The notes beneath the pieces are model-generated. The model was not told where the DNA came from. It was given only the letters and a program-made list of their open reading frames with translations, and made no database searches. Both the position numbers and the translations under genes were made by a program. Of a stretch of 64,000 nt of DNA, positions 34,793 through 43,122 are shown one piece after another; position 1 is the stretch's first letter; each line of letters starts with the position of its first letter. Source of the stretch: Chloracidobacterium sp. (GTDB lineage Bacteria > Acidobacteriota > Blastocatellia > Pyrinomonadales > Pyrinomonadaceae). The DNA lies in the NCBI GenBank assembly GCA_016716365.1, contig JADJWM010000006.1, positions 62,001 to 126,000 on the forward strand. The letters run 5' to 3'.

Positions 34793-36594
34793 GAACTTTG
34801 GAACGGACACATACCTGCGGCGGGCTGCGCGAATCAAACGTCGGCGAGCAGGTCGTGCTCATGGGCTGGGTCGCGAAGAAGCGTGACTTTGGCGTATTCA
34901 CCTTCATCGATCTGCGCGACCGCGACGGCGTGACACAGGTCGTTGTGAGCGAGGAAACCTCACCCGATGCTCACGCAAAGGCGAAGTACCTCCGCGGCGA
35001 GTTCGTCATCGCTGTCAAAGGCGAAGTGGTGAGCCGTGCCGCAGGGACACACAACAAAAAGCTCGCTACCGGCGACATCGAGATCAAGGTCAGCGAACTT
35101 CTGATCCTCAACGATGCCAAGGTCCCGCCGTTCCAGCTCGAAGTTGCTGGTTCCGAGAATCTGGCCGACGAATCGACGCGGCTGAAATACCGCTACCTCG
35201 ACCTGCGAAGGCCGCAGCTTCAGCACAACATCCGCATGCGAGCCAAGGCTGTCGCGAAGATCCGCGAGTATTTCGACAACCGCGGTTTTATCGAGATCGA
35301 AACACCGATCCTATTGAAATCGACGCCCGAGGGGGCGCGCGATTTCATCGTCCCGTCTCGCATCCACACGGGTAAGTTCTTCGCCCTGCCGCAGTCGCCG
35401 CAGATCCTGAAGCAGATCACGATGATCTCGGGCCTCGACCGTTATTACCAGATCGCCCGCTGCTTCCGCGACGAAGACCTCCGCGCCGACCGCCAGCCGG
35501 AGTTCACACAGCTCGACATGGAAATGTCCTTCGTCAACCGCGAACAGGTCTACCGCGAAATGGAAGGGATGTTCAACCACGTCCTGAAACTGATCGATGT
35601 GGATCTCCCGACCGAATGGCCGCGGCTCACTTACGCCGAAGCCATGCGCCGCTACGGCTCCGACAAGCCCGACCTGCGTTTCGGGATGGAACTGATCGAT
35701 CTCTCCGCCGAACTCAAAGACACGGATTTCCCACCGTTCGCTGAGACGCTGTCGAAAGGCGGCGAGATCAAAGCGATCGTCGTGAAAGGAAAAGCCGACT
35801 ATTCGCGCAAGCAGACCGACGAACTGCAGGAATACGTAAAACGGTACGGAGCCGGAGCGATGGCGTGGATCAAGGTGGGCGATGAAACTACTTCCTCCCT
35901 GCTGAAGGTTCTCGGCGAAGAGAAAATTACGGAGCTAGCTTCAACCGCCGGTGCCGAAAAAGGCGATGCCGTTCTGATCGTTGCCGGCCGCAGATCGGTC
36001 GTCGCGGCCGCCCTCGGAGCATTACGCAACGAGGTCGCCCGCCGCGAAAACCTCATCGACCGTTCGAAATACGAGTGCCTCATCGTCACCGAATTCCCGA
36101 TGTTCGAGCACGACGACGAAACGGACACCTACGTCGCGGCCCATCACCCGTTCACCTCGCCGATGGATGAGGACCTCGAAATGTTCAAACAGGCGATCGA
36201 GAATCCCGCAGACCATCACCTGCTCGGCCAGGTCCGAGCCAAGGCCTACGACGCCGTCATCAACGGCTACGAATGCGCCGGGGGCTCCATTCGCATCCAC
36301 CAGAAAGAGGTCCAGGCCCTCAATTTCAAAGCCCTAGGTATGACGCCAGAAACCGCCCGCTCGCGTTTCGGGTTCTTCCTCGACGCCTTGGAATACGGCA
36401 CGCCCCCGCACGGAGGCTTCGCCGCCGGGATCGAACGCACCTGCATGATCCTGGTCGGCACCGAAAACATCCGCGACGTCATGGCCTTTCCAAAAACCGC
36501 TTCGGCACAGGACCTTATGATGGATTCGCCCGGGGAGGTTGACGAGGCGCAATTGAACGAGCTTGGCATCAAGGTCGCAGGCCCCCGCGAATAA
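34777..36594 (+). CDS. aspS: Aspartyl-tRNA synthetase
   Basis: Class IIb synthetase charging tRNA-Asp (possibly also tRNA-Asn if non-discriminating). The 605-aa protein has the N-terminal OB anticodon-binding domain (GWVAKKRDFGVFTFIDLRDRDG), motif 1 and motif 2 regions (RGFIEIETPIL, RCFRDEDLRADRQPEFTQLD), the bacterial GAD insert (about 290-430), and motif 3 (GGFAAGIERTCMIL). Length matches bacterial AspRS. Its ATG at 34777 lies inside the 3' end of the GxxExxY gene and directly after a repeat arm, so its promoter must lie in or beyond that cassette. Confidence 0.96.
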   Translation: MLDTLGTLERTHTCGGLRESNVGEQVVLMGWVAKKRDFGVFTFIDLRDRDGVTQVVVSEETSPDAHAKAKYLRGEFVIAVKGEVVSRAAGTHNKKLATGDIEIKVSELLILNDAKVPPFQLEVAGSENLADESTRLKYRYLDLRRPQLQHNIRMRAKAVAKIREYFDNRGFIEIETPILLKSTPEGARDFIVPSRIHTGKFFALPQSPQILKQITMISGLDRYYQIARCFRDEDLRADRQPEFTQLDMEMSFVNREQVYREMEGMFNHVLKLIDVDLPTEWPRLTYAEAMRRYGSDKPDLRFGMELIDLSAELKDTDFPPFAETLSKGGEIKAIVVKGKADYSRKQTDELQEYVKRYGAGAMAWIKVGDETTSSLLKVLGEEKITELASTAGAEKGDAVLIVAGRRSVVAAALGALRNEVARRENLIDRSKYECLIVTEFPMFEHDDETDTYVAAHHPFTSPMDEDLEMFKQAIENPADHHLLGQVRAKAYDAVINGYECAGGSIRIHQKEVQALNFKALGMTPETARSRFGFFLDALEYGTPPHGGFAAGIERTCMILVGTENIRDVMAFPKTASAQDLMMDSPGEVDEAQLNELGIKVAGPRE

Positions 36595-36618
36595 CGCGGC
36601 GCGCTTAAACCGCTCGTT

Positions 36619-37047
36619 CTACAGCCTCGGGGCGGGCCTCCCGAAGTAATTTCGGACGTACTCGGCCACCTGATTATCGGTCATCGTGTCTGCGTTTTCG
36701 ACGGCGCGAATGTTCGGTGCGGGGGCCGGTAGGCTTCGGACCGCCTTTTCTACCTGGCCCTTCATCTGTGAAGGGCCGAAGATCAACAGTTGGTCGGCAT
36801 CTCTGACACGTTCAACAACTTTCTCGACGAATTCCCGTTCTGCATCCTGCCGCCGCGCCTCTTCCGCCTGCTCATTGTTCAGGAATTGCCCGCCGAATCG
36901 GCCCTCAGGGCGTCCCTCGCCCTCGATCCTTTCATTGCCCTCGATCCCCGACTCGAGCACGGCAAGCGTTGCGTCGTCTTCGTACAGCGTTGAAATGACG
37001 GCTTTCTTACTGTCGATCCAAACGCCGATCAATTTATTAGCTCTCAT
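36619..37047 (-). CDS. eRF1/Vms1-like small protein of unknown function
   Basis: A 142-aa protein starting at ATG 37047 (MRANKLIGVWID), which has a GGGAG site 8 nt upstream; the open frame extends further but crosses an inverted repeat. The pattern GVWIDSKKAVI at the start, a Glu/Arg-rich middle helix, and DADQLLIFGPSQMKGQVEKAV resembles bacterial relatives of the eRF1 domain 1/Vms1 fold often called translational machinery or host-attachment-like proteins. This is a weak, fold-level assignment. It diverges from the DUF4870-like gene. Confidence 0.6.
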   Translation of the reverse strand: MRANKLIGVWIDSKKAVISTLYEDDATLAVLESGIEGNERIEGEGRPEGRFGGQFLNNEQAEEARRQDAEREFVEKVVERVRDADQLLIFGPSQMKGQVEKAVRSLPAPAPNIRAVENADTMTDNQVAEYVRNYFGRPAPRL

Positions 37048-37085
37048 GATGATCTCCCGGCTATTACATTTTTTGAAATAGGCAA

Positions 37086-37160
37086 CCTGCTGGGCCAACA
37101 CAGGATACGCTGTCGGCACGTGATCCCGAACGGCATACGGCCTGCGCTCTGCCCAGCAGG
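37086..37160. repeat. 75-nt inverted-repeat element between divergent genes
   Basis: Perfect 10-bp arms CCTGCTGGGC (37086-37095) and GCCCAGCAGG (37151-37160) enclose 55 nt that contain further partial symmetry (CAGGATACG against the complement of GCATACGGCCTG). It sits between the eRF1-like gene and the DUF4870-like gene. It could be an unrelated REP-like element or a regulatory cruciform; its sequence does not match the hemW palindrome. Confidence 0.5.
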
Positions 37161-37215
37161 CCATTGCGTGAATAATTGAACTATAGCTACCAGATTATCG
37201 TACAATAGGTTCCAG

Positions 37216-37860
37216 ATGCCCAAGAAATTCGATACAAATCCCCTTGATCCCGAGTTTCCGGAAAAGGCAAAAGCGGCTGCGGCACAGACCGGCGGCCAGG
37301 GACGTGTTTACACGTCGCCCCAGAAGGATCCGTACAGCACGTCGGAATTCCCGACCCGCCCGCCAAGCGTTACCGAGGATGAAACTCGGCGGTTCGGAGA
37401 GGAGGAATTCCAGGCTTATTCGTTTCAAGGTTCCAGCCCGCCCGTCGCTTATCAGCCGGCGTACGCGGGCCAGATGAACCGCGCCTCCGACCGAAAGGTC
37501 GCAAAGACGGGTGTCCCCGAAAAATGGCTTGTCGGCTTGCCGTACCTTCCGTTTTGGATCGGCTTCGTGGCCGGATTGATCCTCCTTCTGGTCATCCCGA
37601 AAGAGGAGAACAAGGTCCGGTTCCATTCGGCCCAGGGATTTGCGGCCCAGATCGCCATCATGATCATAAGCGCGATACTCGGCGTCGTGGGTAACATCAC
37701 CGACTCGAACTTCGGCAGCTTCATTTTCGGAGCGGTCACAACGGTAATGATGATCGTTTTCGCGATCAGGGCGTGGAAAGGAAAACCGGTCCATATCGAG
37801 ATAATCGACGATCTGACCAACTGGCTCGAAGAGAAGATCGGCCCGATACAAAGATCCTAA
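37216..37860 (+). CDS. DUF4870-like membrane protein with disordered N-terminus
   Basis: A 214-aa protein. The first 100 residues are polar and Pro/Gln/Ser-rich, with the segment RPPSVTEDETRRF that recalls the C-terminal motif of the next two proteins. Residues about 110-195 carry three or four membrane helices of the DUF4870/Tic20-like kind (GLPYLPFWIGFVAGLILLLV, NKVRFHSAQGFAAQ). Function unknown. It is the first of three co-directional genes spaced by 3 and 6 nt, so they are one operon. Confidence 0.75.
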   Translation: MPKKFDTNPLDPEFPEKAKAAAAQTGGQGRVYTSPQKDPYSTSEFPTRPPSVTEDETRRFGEEEFQAYSFQGSSPPVAYQPAYAGQMNRASDRKVAKTGVPEKWLVGLPYLPFWIGFVAGLILLLVIPKEENKVRFHSAQGFAAQIAIMIISAILGVVGNITDSNFGSFIFGAVTTVMMIVFAIRAWKGKPVHIEIIDDLTNWLEEKIGPIQRS

Positions 37861-37863
37861 GCT

Positions 37864-38307
37864 ATGTACTGTTCCGGCTGCGGCACTTCGATCCAACACA
37901 ACCTGATCTACTGCAGCCGCTGCGGCCGTCGCGTCGCCGAGGACTCGGCCCAGAACTACAGCCCTGCCGTTATTGCGGCATACACGGCCGGGACCGGCTT
38001 CATGGCCTTTATCTTCGTCCTGCTCATTGTGGCGAAAACGGGTGGATCTTCCGACCTTCTGCTTAAGGTCAGCGCGATCTATTTTGCCGCCCTCATCGGC
38101 ATATCTTATTTGATCCTTCGTCATGGTTCTCAAGGCTCGAAGATGTCGCGCTTAGAGGGGGCCGAATCGGGCCCGGGCCCTCACGCCGCGGACCAGCTTC
38201 GGCCGGTGATCACTTCCCAATTAGAGGAAGGCCGGGATCGCGGCATTGGGAGTGTGACGGAAGTGACGACCCGGACGCTCGATGAAGTTCTTATCGAAAG
38301 GAAGTAG
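37864..38307 (+). CDS. Zinc-ribbon membrane protein A
   Basis: A 147-aa protein opening with a zinc ribbon (C3, C6, C17, C20), then two membrane helices at about residues 40-90, and a polar tail ending SVTEVTTRTLDEV. It is paralogous to the next gene: same ribbon spacing, two helices and tail motif. Function unknown; the ribbon is probably cytoplasmic. Start ATG is 3 nt after the DUF4870-like stop. Confidence 0.8.
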   Translation: MYCSGCGTSIQHNLIYCSRCGRRVAEDSAQNYSPAVIAAYTAGTGFMAFIFVLLIVAKTGGSSDLLLKVSAIYFAALIGISYLILRHGSQGSKMSRLEGAESGPGPHAADQLRPVITSQLEEGRDRGIGSVTEVTTRTLDEVLIERK

Positions 38308-38313
38308 GCGCTC

Positions 38314-38775
38314 ATGTACTGCGAAAGGTGCGGAAAACAGCTTGACGAGGCCCTGAATTTCTGCAACGGATGTGGTGCCCAGCTAAGAAAAGAGCGTGGC
38401 GATCAGCGATCGGTCCTGAATTCGCTGATCACGGCCGTGATCGTTGTTTCAATCGTCGGATTCGGCGTGCTCGTCGGCCTGATGGCCATACTGCTTGATA
38501 AGCTGGCAAACCCCGAGCCGGCGTTTATCTTCGCTATATTCTATCTTGCGACGCTGTTCGGCATCGCTTTCATGATCATGCGACAGATCTCTCGCCTGAT
38601 CGACGCAAAATTGAAAGGCAATGATATAGACGCAAACGTGCCGATCCGCCGTGAAGAACGTCCGGTCCAACTTCCGCCGACTTCGACGGCCCGACTCGAG
38701 GAACACAGGGAACCGGCAAGCGTAACCGAGCACACCACGCGAACGCTCGAGAATGTGCCGGCAAGAGAGCGTTAA
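38314..38775 (+). CDS. Zinc-ribbon membrane protein B
   Basis: A 153-aa paralogue of the preceding protein, with Cys at 3, 6, 17 and 20, two hydrophobic helices (about 35-85) and a tail ending SVTEHTTRTLENV. The two tails share SVTExTTRTL with an acidic next residue. Tail and ribbon conservation with divergent middle regions suggests both ends contact partners. Its stop overlaps the stop of the convergent MBL gene by 4 nt. Function unknown. Confidence 0.8.
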   Translation: MYCERCGKQLDEALNFCNGCGAQLRKERGDQRSVLNSLITAVIVVSIVGFGVLVGLMAILLDKLANPEPAFIFAIFYLATLFGIAFMIMRQISRLIDAKLKGNDIDANVPIRREERPVQLPPTSTARLEEHREPASVTEHTTRTLENVPARER

Positions 38776-39503
38776 TTGTCTCCGCCGAATACCTCCTTCA
38801 GAACCGACGCATACTCCAGGATCGCCTGCTCGCCGTCGCCGGTGAATATCGAACCGTGCATCGAAGCTACCGTCGACGGCTTGAGGGCTGCAACACGCTT
38901 CAACGTGGCATCGGTCTTCGGCGTATACGGAAGATAATCGGCGAGGGGACTTGCCTGCATCTCCAACATCGCCTGGCGAACCCGGTCCGTCACGGTTTCG
39001 GAGGTTAACGCGGCAACGTCTCCATTTTGGTGCAGGATATCCGATGAGAATAGGACTCCCGTTGAAGTGTCATACAAAAGGCCCGCCTCCCAATTGTGCG
39101 GCACATGCGGGGTCGCGAGGAAACGAAACGTGTGGGTTCCGGTGGTAAATTCCTCGCCATCGGTTATGCCCTTGGCCGGATTTTTCTGGGCAAAGTCGTC
39201 CACGCTGACCATTTTCGCGACCATGCTGCAAACGGCAGTGGCCTTTGGCGCGACTTGCTGCCATTCGTTCAGGGATCCGCACTCATCGGCCTCAAAATGG
39301 CTGAATCCGACCCAACGCAAGGTCGACGGGTCGATCAGTTTGGACACGGCCTCATGCACCGCCGGAAATAGGGCACGCATGCCGGTATGAAAAAGCAGCG
39401 ATTCTTCGTCACGGACCAGGAACTGGCTGAAACCCAGATTTGCTTCAGGAATGAAAGTATTTATACGGAAAGTGTCGGGAGCGATCTCTGTAATTGTGGT
39501 CAT
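38772..39503 (-). CDS. Flavodiiron-like metallo-beta-lactamase fold protein
   Basis: A 243-aa MBL-fold protein whose metal ligands follow the flavodiiron pattern: SHFEADECG (HxExD), TPHVPHNWEAG, SSDILHQNGD and SMHGS. Flavodiiron proteins reduce O2 or NO with a C-terminal flavodoxin domain; that domain is absent here, so the protein would need a separate electron donor, or may instead act as an oxygen or redox sensor like ODP-type proteins. Cytosolic. The stop region overlaps the convergent zinc-ribbon gene. Confidence 0.82.
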   Translation of the reverse strand: MTTITEIAPDTFRINTFIPEANLGFSQFLVRDEESLLFHTGMRALFPAVHEAVSKLIDPSTLRWVGFSHFEADECGSLNEWQQVAPKATAVCSMVAKMVSVDDFAQKNPAKGITDGEEFTTGTHTFRFLATPHVPHNWEAGLLYDTSTGVLFSSDILHQNGDVAALTSETVTDRVRQAMLEMQASPLADYLPYTPKTDATLKRVAALKPSTVASMHGSIFTGDGEQAILEYASVLKEVFGGDN

Positions 39504-39572
39504 ACGGGTCTCCTTCGATCAAAGTTGATCTCATTCCGAAACGCGTGACCTTCCGGCAGAACGTATCGCGAG

Positions 39573-41270
39573 CTAGACGGCAGGTACGGCCTCAGCCGGT
39601 TCTGCTCCCCGTTCGCCGCGAAGTTTAATGAGCGCGGTGACCACGAGATAGATCGCCAGGGCTATCAGCGCCAGCGACGCAAGGCCGTTCACCAGCTTGA
39701 TGTCAAAGCCGGTTGCCGTCGAGAGGTTTCCCCATACCAGCAGCCCAAGAGCCCAAAGCGTGATCACCAGAACGAACAACATCGGGATCAGCGTGAAAGC
39801 GATGCGCTTTCTTGCCTGATAAAGCCAGGCCGTGATCGAGAGCAGCGTCAGCGCGGCAAGCAATTGATTCGACGCACCGAAAAGCGTCCAAAACTCGACC
39901 CACGAACCCGGCTTCGCGAAAAAGATCAGGAAGAACGGCAGAGCGACCGTTGCCAGTGTTCCAACGACGGCCCCGATCCGCCCGGGTATGCCGATAAGCT
40001 CTTGGATCAAATACCGACCCAGCCGCATCCCCACATCCAGCGTGTCGAAAACAAAGGTCGAAAAGGCCATCGCCCCGAAGGTCACGGCAAATGGAAGGTT
40101 CTCGCGGCCTATGAGCAGCGAAAGGAATTCGCCGATGCCGTTGCCGTAGATCTTGCCGGCCGCAAATGCCTTCCCGTCGGGGCCGTAAAGCAATTCATTG
40201 CCTGCGATCATCACCACGACGAGGGCCATGAATGCTACGAATCCTTCGGCGAGCATCCCGCCGTAGCCGATCGGCCGTGCATGCGATTCCTTATCAAGCT
40301 GTTTCGACGTCGTGCCCGAACAGACAAGCCCATGAAAACCCGAGCACGCCCCGCATGCGATCGTCACGAACAGGAACGGGAAGAGCATTCCGGTCATCCC
40401 ACCGACGTCCCACGATTTGAAAGCCGGCTGCTGTATCGTGTACCCGCCGAAGAAGATCCCGATCACGCCTACCGCGATCGCCGAATACAACACGAATCCG
40501 CCAAGGTAGCCTCGTGGTTGTAAGAGGGCCCACACCGGAACGAGCGAAGCCGCAATACAGTAAAGCAAAATGACGATGCCCCAGGTTTGATGCCCGAAAG
40601 CGAAGACGTTCGAGAACATCGTGCCCAGATAGGCCACGCCAAAAACCGCCGGAACAAACACGATCGTCGCGAGCCACAACGGCGGTCTCAGATAGCGTTC
40701 CACCAAACCGAGCAGGATCGAAAGCCCAAGGTAAGCAATCGAGGCAAATGCGACCGCCCCGCCGGGGTTGAAGCTTGTTTCGCCGGCCAGGGCGTCATCG
40801 CCCGAAACGAACGTGCCCGCCGTGATGTCGGTGAAGGCCACGATCACATAGACCAGGGCGAGCCAGATGAACGCCATCATCGCTCGGCCCGCTCCGCCGC
40901 CCAGCCTTTCGCGGGTTATCTCTGCGATCGAACACGCACCGTGCCTGACCGAAGAGGCCAAGGCCGAGAAATCGTGGACCGCCCCGATCAGCACCACGCC
41001 GATGGCGATCCAAAGAAGGCACGGAAGCCATCCGAAGGCGAGACACGCGATTATCGGCCCCGCGATCGGGCCCGCGGCCGCTATCGCCGAAAAATGTTGT
41101 CCGAACAGGTAAAAAGGCGAGATCGGGACAAAGTCCTGACCGTCGTTCACCGTGTTTGCCGGCGTCGGCCGCGCGTTGTCCAGCTGGAACTGCTTCGCGA
41201 TCCAGCGGCCGTAGCCGAAATAACCGAATACGAGCCAGGCGAGGAAAACGACGGCAAGAATAGTGAGCAT
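39573..41270 (-). CDS. cstA: Carbon starvation protein A family transporter
   Basis: A 565-aa inner-membrane protein with about 15 helices. The N-terminal part shows DGQDFVPISPFYLFGQHFSAIAAAGPIAGPI and GVVLIGAVHDFSALASSVRH, and mid-protein CGACSGFHGLVCSGTTSKQL; all are CstA hallmarks. CstA relatives import peptides or pyruvate when preferred carbon is exhausted. It is shorter than E. coli CstA (about 700 aa) but fits the shorter family branch. Monocistronic; 84 nt separate it from the TerC promoter reading the other way. Confidence 0.92.
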   Translation of the reverse strand: MLTILAVVFLAWLVFGYFGYGRWIAKQFQLDNARPTPANTVNDGQDFVPISPFYLFGQHFSAIAAAGPIAGPIIACLAFGWLPCLLWIAIGVVLIGAVHDFSALASSVRHGACSIAEITRERLGGGAGRAMMAFIWLALVYVIVAFTDITAGTFVSGDDALAGETSFNPGGAVAFASIAYLGLSILLGLVERYLRPPLWLATIVFVPAVFGVAYLGTMFSNVFAFGHQTWGIVILLYCIAASLVPVWALLQPRGYLGGFVLYSAIAVGVIGIFFGGYTIQQPAFKSWDVGGMTGMLFPFLFVTIACGACSGFHGLVCSGTTSKQLDKESHARPIGYGGMLAEGFVAFMALVVVMIAGNELLYGPDGKAFAAGKIYGNGIGEFLSLLIGRENLPFAVTFGAMAFSTFVFDTLDVGMRLGRYLIQELIGIPGRIGAVVGTLATVALPFFLIFFAKPGSWVEFWTLFGASNQLLAALTLLSITAWLYQARKRIAFTLIPMLFVLVITLWALGLLVWGNLSTATGFDIKLVNGLASLALIALAIYLVVTALIKLRGERGAEPAEAVPAV

Positions 41271-41354
41271 AAGGCGACAAAGAATGAAATTTTCTTCTTG
41301 ATGTGCCCGTAAAATCTACGACACCTTGCCCATCTGATTCAAGCCGCTGCAATC

Positions 41355-41384
41355 TTGACAAAAAAGTCTGCTTTCGGTTAATAT
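41355..41384 (+). promoter_or_regulatory. Strong sigma-70 promoter for the riboswitch-terC transcript
   Basis: A perfect -35 TTGACA (41355-41360) and a near-perfect -10 TAATAT (41379-41384) are separated by 18 nt. Transcription should start at about 41391, just before the manganese riboswitch. Confidence 0.7.
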
Positions 41385-41397
41385 TCTTTCTGACAAT

Positions 41398-41493
41398 TTG
41401 GCAAGGGGAGTAGATAGCCCTCAAGCGGTCCTTTCGGTCGTCAATACGAGCAGCGATGCTCCGGCCCGAAGGCAAAGTATCAAGACCTTGCGC
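41398..41493 (+). ncRNA. yybP-ykoY (manganese) riboswitch
   Basis: The RNA begins GCAAGGGGAGTAG and ends CAAGACCTTGC, the two conserved ends of the yybP-ykoY class; GCAAGG (41401-41406) pairs with CCTTGC (41486-41491) to close it. This family binds Mn2+ and commonly controls TerC/YkoY-type exporters, which is the gene downstream. Immediately after it, 41505-41512 can pair with 41529-41536 (8 bp, one G-U), and 41495-41498 offers a competing pairing, so an expression platform switching between structures is likely. No uridine run follows, so control may act on translation. Confidence 0.88.
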
Positions 41494-41561
41494 AGACACG
41501 TTGGATGTCCGCGTGAGGCTTTTTCTTTGCGGACGTGAATTCGCTATTTGGAGGATCACGT

Positions 41562-42593
41562 ATGAGTCTATTTCCGTTTGCCGAATACTGGTGGTTTTAT
41601 CTCGCATTCACCGGTTTTGTTCTTTTGATGCTTGCGCTAGACCTCGGTGTATTTCACCGAAAGGAACACGAGGTTTCGTTCAAGGAAGCTAGCATCTGGA
41701 GCGTCGTCTGGGTCTCGCTCGCTCTTTTCTTCAATTTTCTTCTATATCGCTACACGCTCTGGAAATTCCCGCAGGACGAGCGGCTGATGTCGATCCCGGG
41801 CTTCGTGCCCGATGTCGCGGCCTGGACCGTCTCGCTGGAGTTTCTTACGGGCTACATCGTAGAAAAATCTCTCTCCGTCGATAACATTTTTGTCTTCGTC
41901 GTTGTATTTGCTTATTTCGCTATACCGGCAAAGTACCAGCACCGGGTCCTCTTTTATGGCATCATCGGCGCACTTATTTTCAGGGCGATCTTTATCGGGA
42001 TGGGTTCGTGGCTGATGCAGTTTCATTGGGTGATCTACCTTTTCGGCGGCTTCCTCATCCTGACCGGCCTGAAGATGATGTTCGGGCCCGAGAAGGAGAT
42101 CGAACCCCAAAAAAATCCGGTAATCCGCCTGTTTACGCGGTTCATGCCCGTGACCAAACAATTGCACGGCAAGAACTTTTTCGTCCGCGAGAACGGGCGT
42201 TGGGCGGCGACGCCATTGTTTATCGCACTACTTTTCCTTGAAATGACCGACGTCATCTTCGCGGTCGATTCGGTCCCGGCGATCTTTGCCATCACGGCCG
42301 AGCCGATGATCGTGTTCACCTCGAATATCTTTGCGATCCTCGGTCTGCGGTCTATGTACTTCATGCTCGCCGGAGCCGTCAGCAAGTTCTACCTATTGAA
42401 GTACGGGCTTTCGGTCGTGCTGATCTTCGTCGGGCTTAAGATGGTCTGGCTTAATGACCTGTTCGGCGGCAAGTTCCCGGTGACCTGGTCGCTCGCATTC
42501 ATCTTGACTACGATCGCGATATCGGTCGTCGCCTCGCTGGTAGTCCCTCGTAAGGAAGCGGCAATGGCCGCGGGCGACGCGGTGCCCGATTAG
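41562..42593 (+). CDS. TerC family integral membrane protein (putative manganese exporter)
   Basis: A 343-aa TerC/Alx-type protein with about nine helices, including FLTGYIVEKSLSVDNIFVFV and LFLEMTDVIFAVDSVPAIFA, the two conserved Asp-containing motifs of the family. Start ATG 41562 (MSLFPF) has GGAGG at 7 nt; an upstream in-frame start lies in the riboswitch tail and is unlikely. TerC/Alx proteins behind yybP-ykoY riboswitches export Mn2+, which may also supply exported metalloenzymes. The gene has its own strong promoter. Confidence 0.93.
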   Translation: MSLFPFAEYWWFYLAFTGFVLLMLALDLGVFHRKEHEVSFKEASIWSVVWVSLALFFNFLLYRYTLWKFPQDERLMSIPGFVPDVAAWTVSLEFLTGYIVEKSLSVDNIFVFVVVFAYFAIPAKYQHRVLFYGIIGALIFRAIFIGMGSWLMQFHWVIYLFGGFLILTGLKMMFGPEKEIEPQKNPVIRLFTRFMPVTKQLHGKNFFVRENGRWAATPLFIALLFLEMTDVIFAVDSVPAIFAITAEPMIVFTSNIFAILGLRSMYFMLAGAVSKFYLLKYGLSVVLIFVGLKMVWLNDLFGGKFPVTWSLAFILTTIAISVVASLVVPRKEAAMAAGDAVPD

Positions 42594-42640
42594 GGCATCC
42601 TTATGCCGCGGCCGCAGCTGTGCTAAACTTTCGCCGAGTT

Positions 42641-43108
42641 ATGCAAAGCGAAAGTTCAATACAGGAGATCTACTCGCCCGAAGGGATCTGCTTCGGCTGC
42701 GGCCCGGCCAACGAGCAAGGCTTAAGGATCCGCAGTTTCGAAGAGGACGGCGAGTTCGTAGCTGAATGGCGTGCCGAGGGTTTTCATCAGGCATTCCCCG
42801 GCGTCCTGAACGGCGGGATCATCGGCGCTCTCCTCGATTGCCATTCAAACTGGGCCGCGGCCATCCACCTGATGAAAAAGGCGGGCGAGGATAGGCCGCC
42901 CTGTACGGTGACCGCGGAATTCCACGTAAAACTGCTGCGTCCGACGCCTGTCGACGGTCCGATCACGCTCCGTGCCCGCGTTGTCGAATCTACGGAAGAC
43001 CGTGCTACCGTCGATGCCGAGCTCATTGCGGGCGGCAAGGTCTGCGATACCTGCCGCGGCGTCTTTGTGGCCGTCAAGGAAGGCCACCCCGCCTTTCATC
43101 GATGGTAA
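42641..43108 (+). CDS. PaaI-type hotdog thioesterase family protein
   Basis: A 155-aa protein with the hotdog fold signature FHQAFPGVLNGGIIGALLDC and CFGCGPANEQGLRI near its start, as in PaaI/YbdB-related acyl-CoA thioesterases. The start at ATG 42641 is chosen; a GTG at 42620 is also in frame. The substrate is unknown. It overlaps by 7 nt the longest possible frame of the DinB gene downstream, though the DinB start used here is 14 nt after its stop. Confidence 0.8.
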   Translation: MQSESSIQEIYSPEGICFGCGPANEQGLRIRSFEEDGEFVAEWRAEGFHQAFPGVLNGGIIGALLDCHSNWAAAIHLMKKAGEDRPPCTVTAEFHVKLLRPTPVDGPITLRARVVESTEDRATVDAELIAGGKVCDTCRGVFVAVKEGHPAFHRW

Positions 43109-43122
43109 GGGGACCTTTGACT

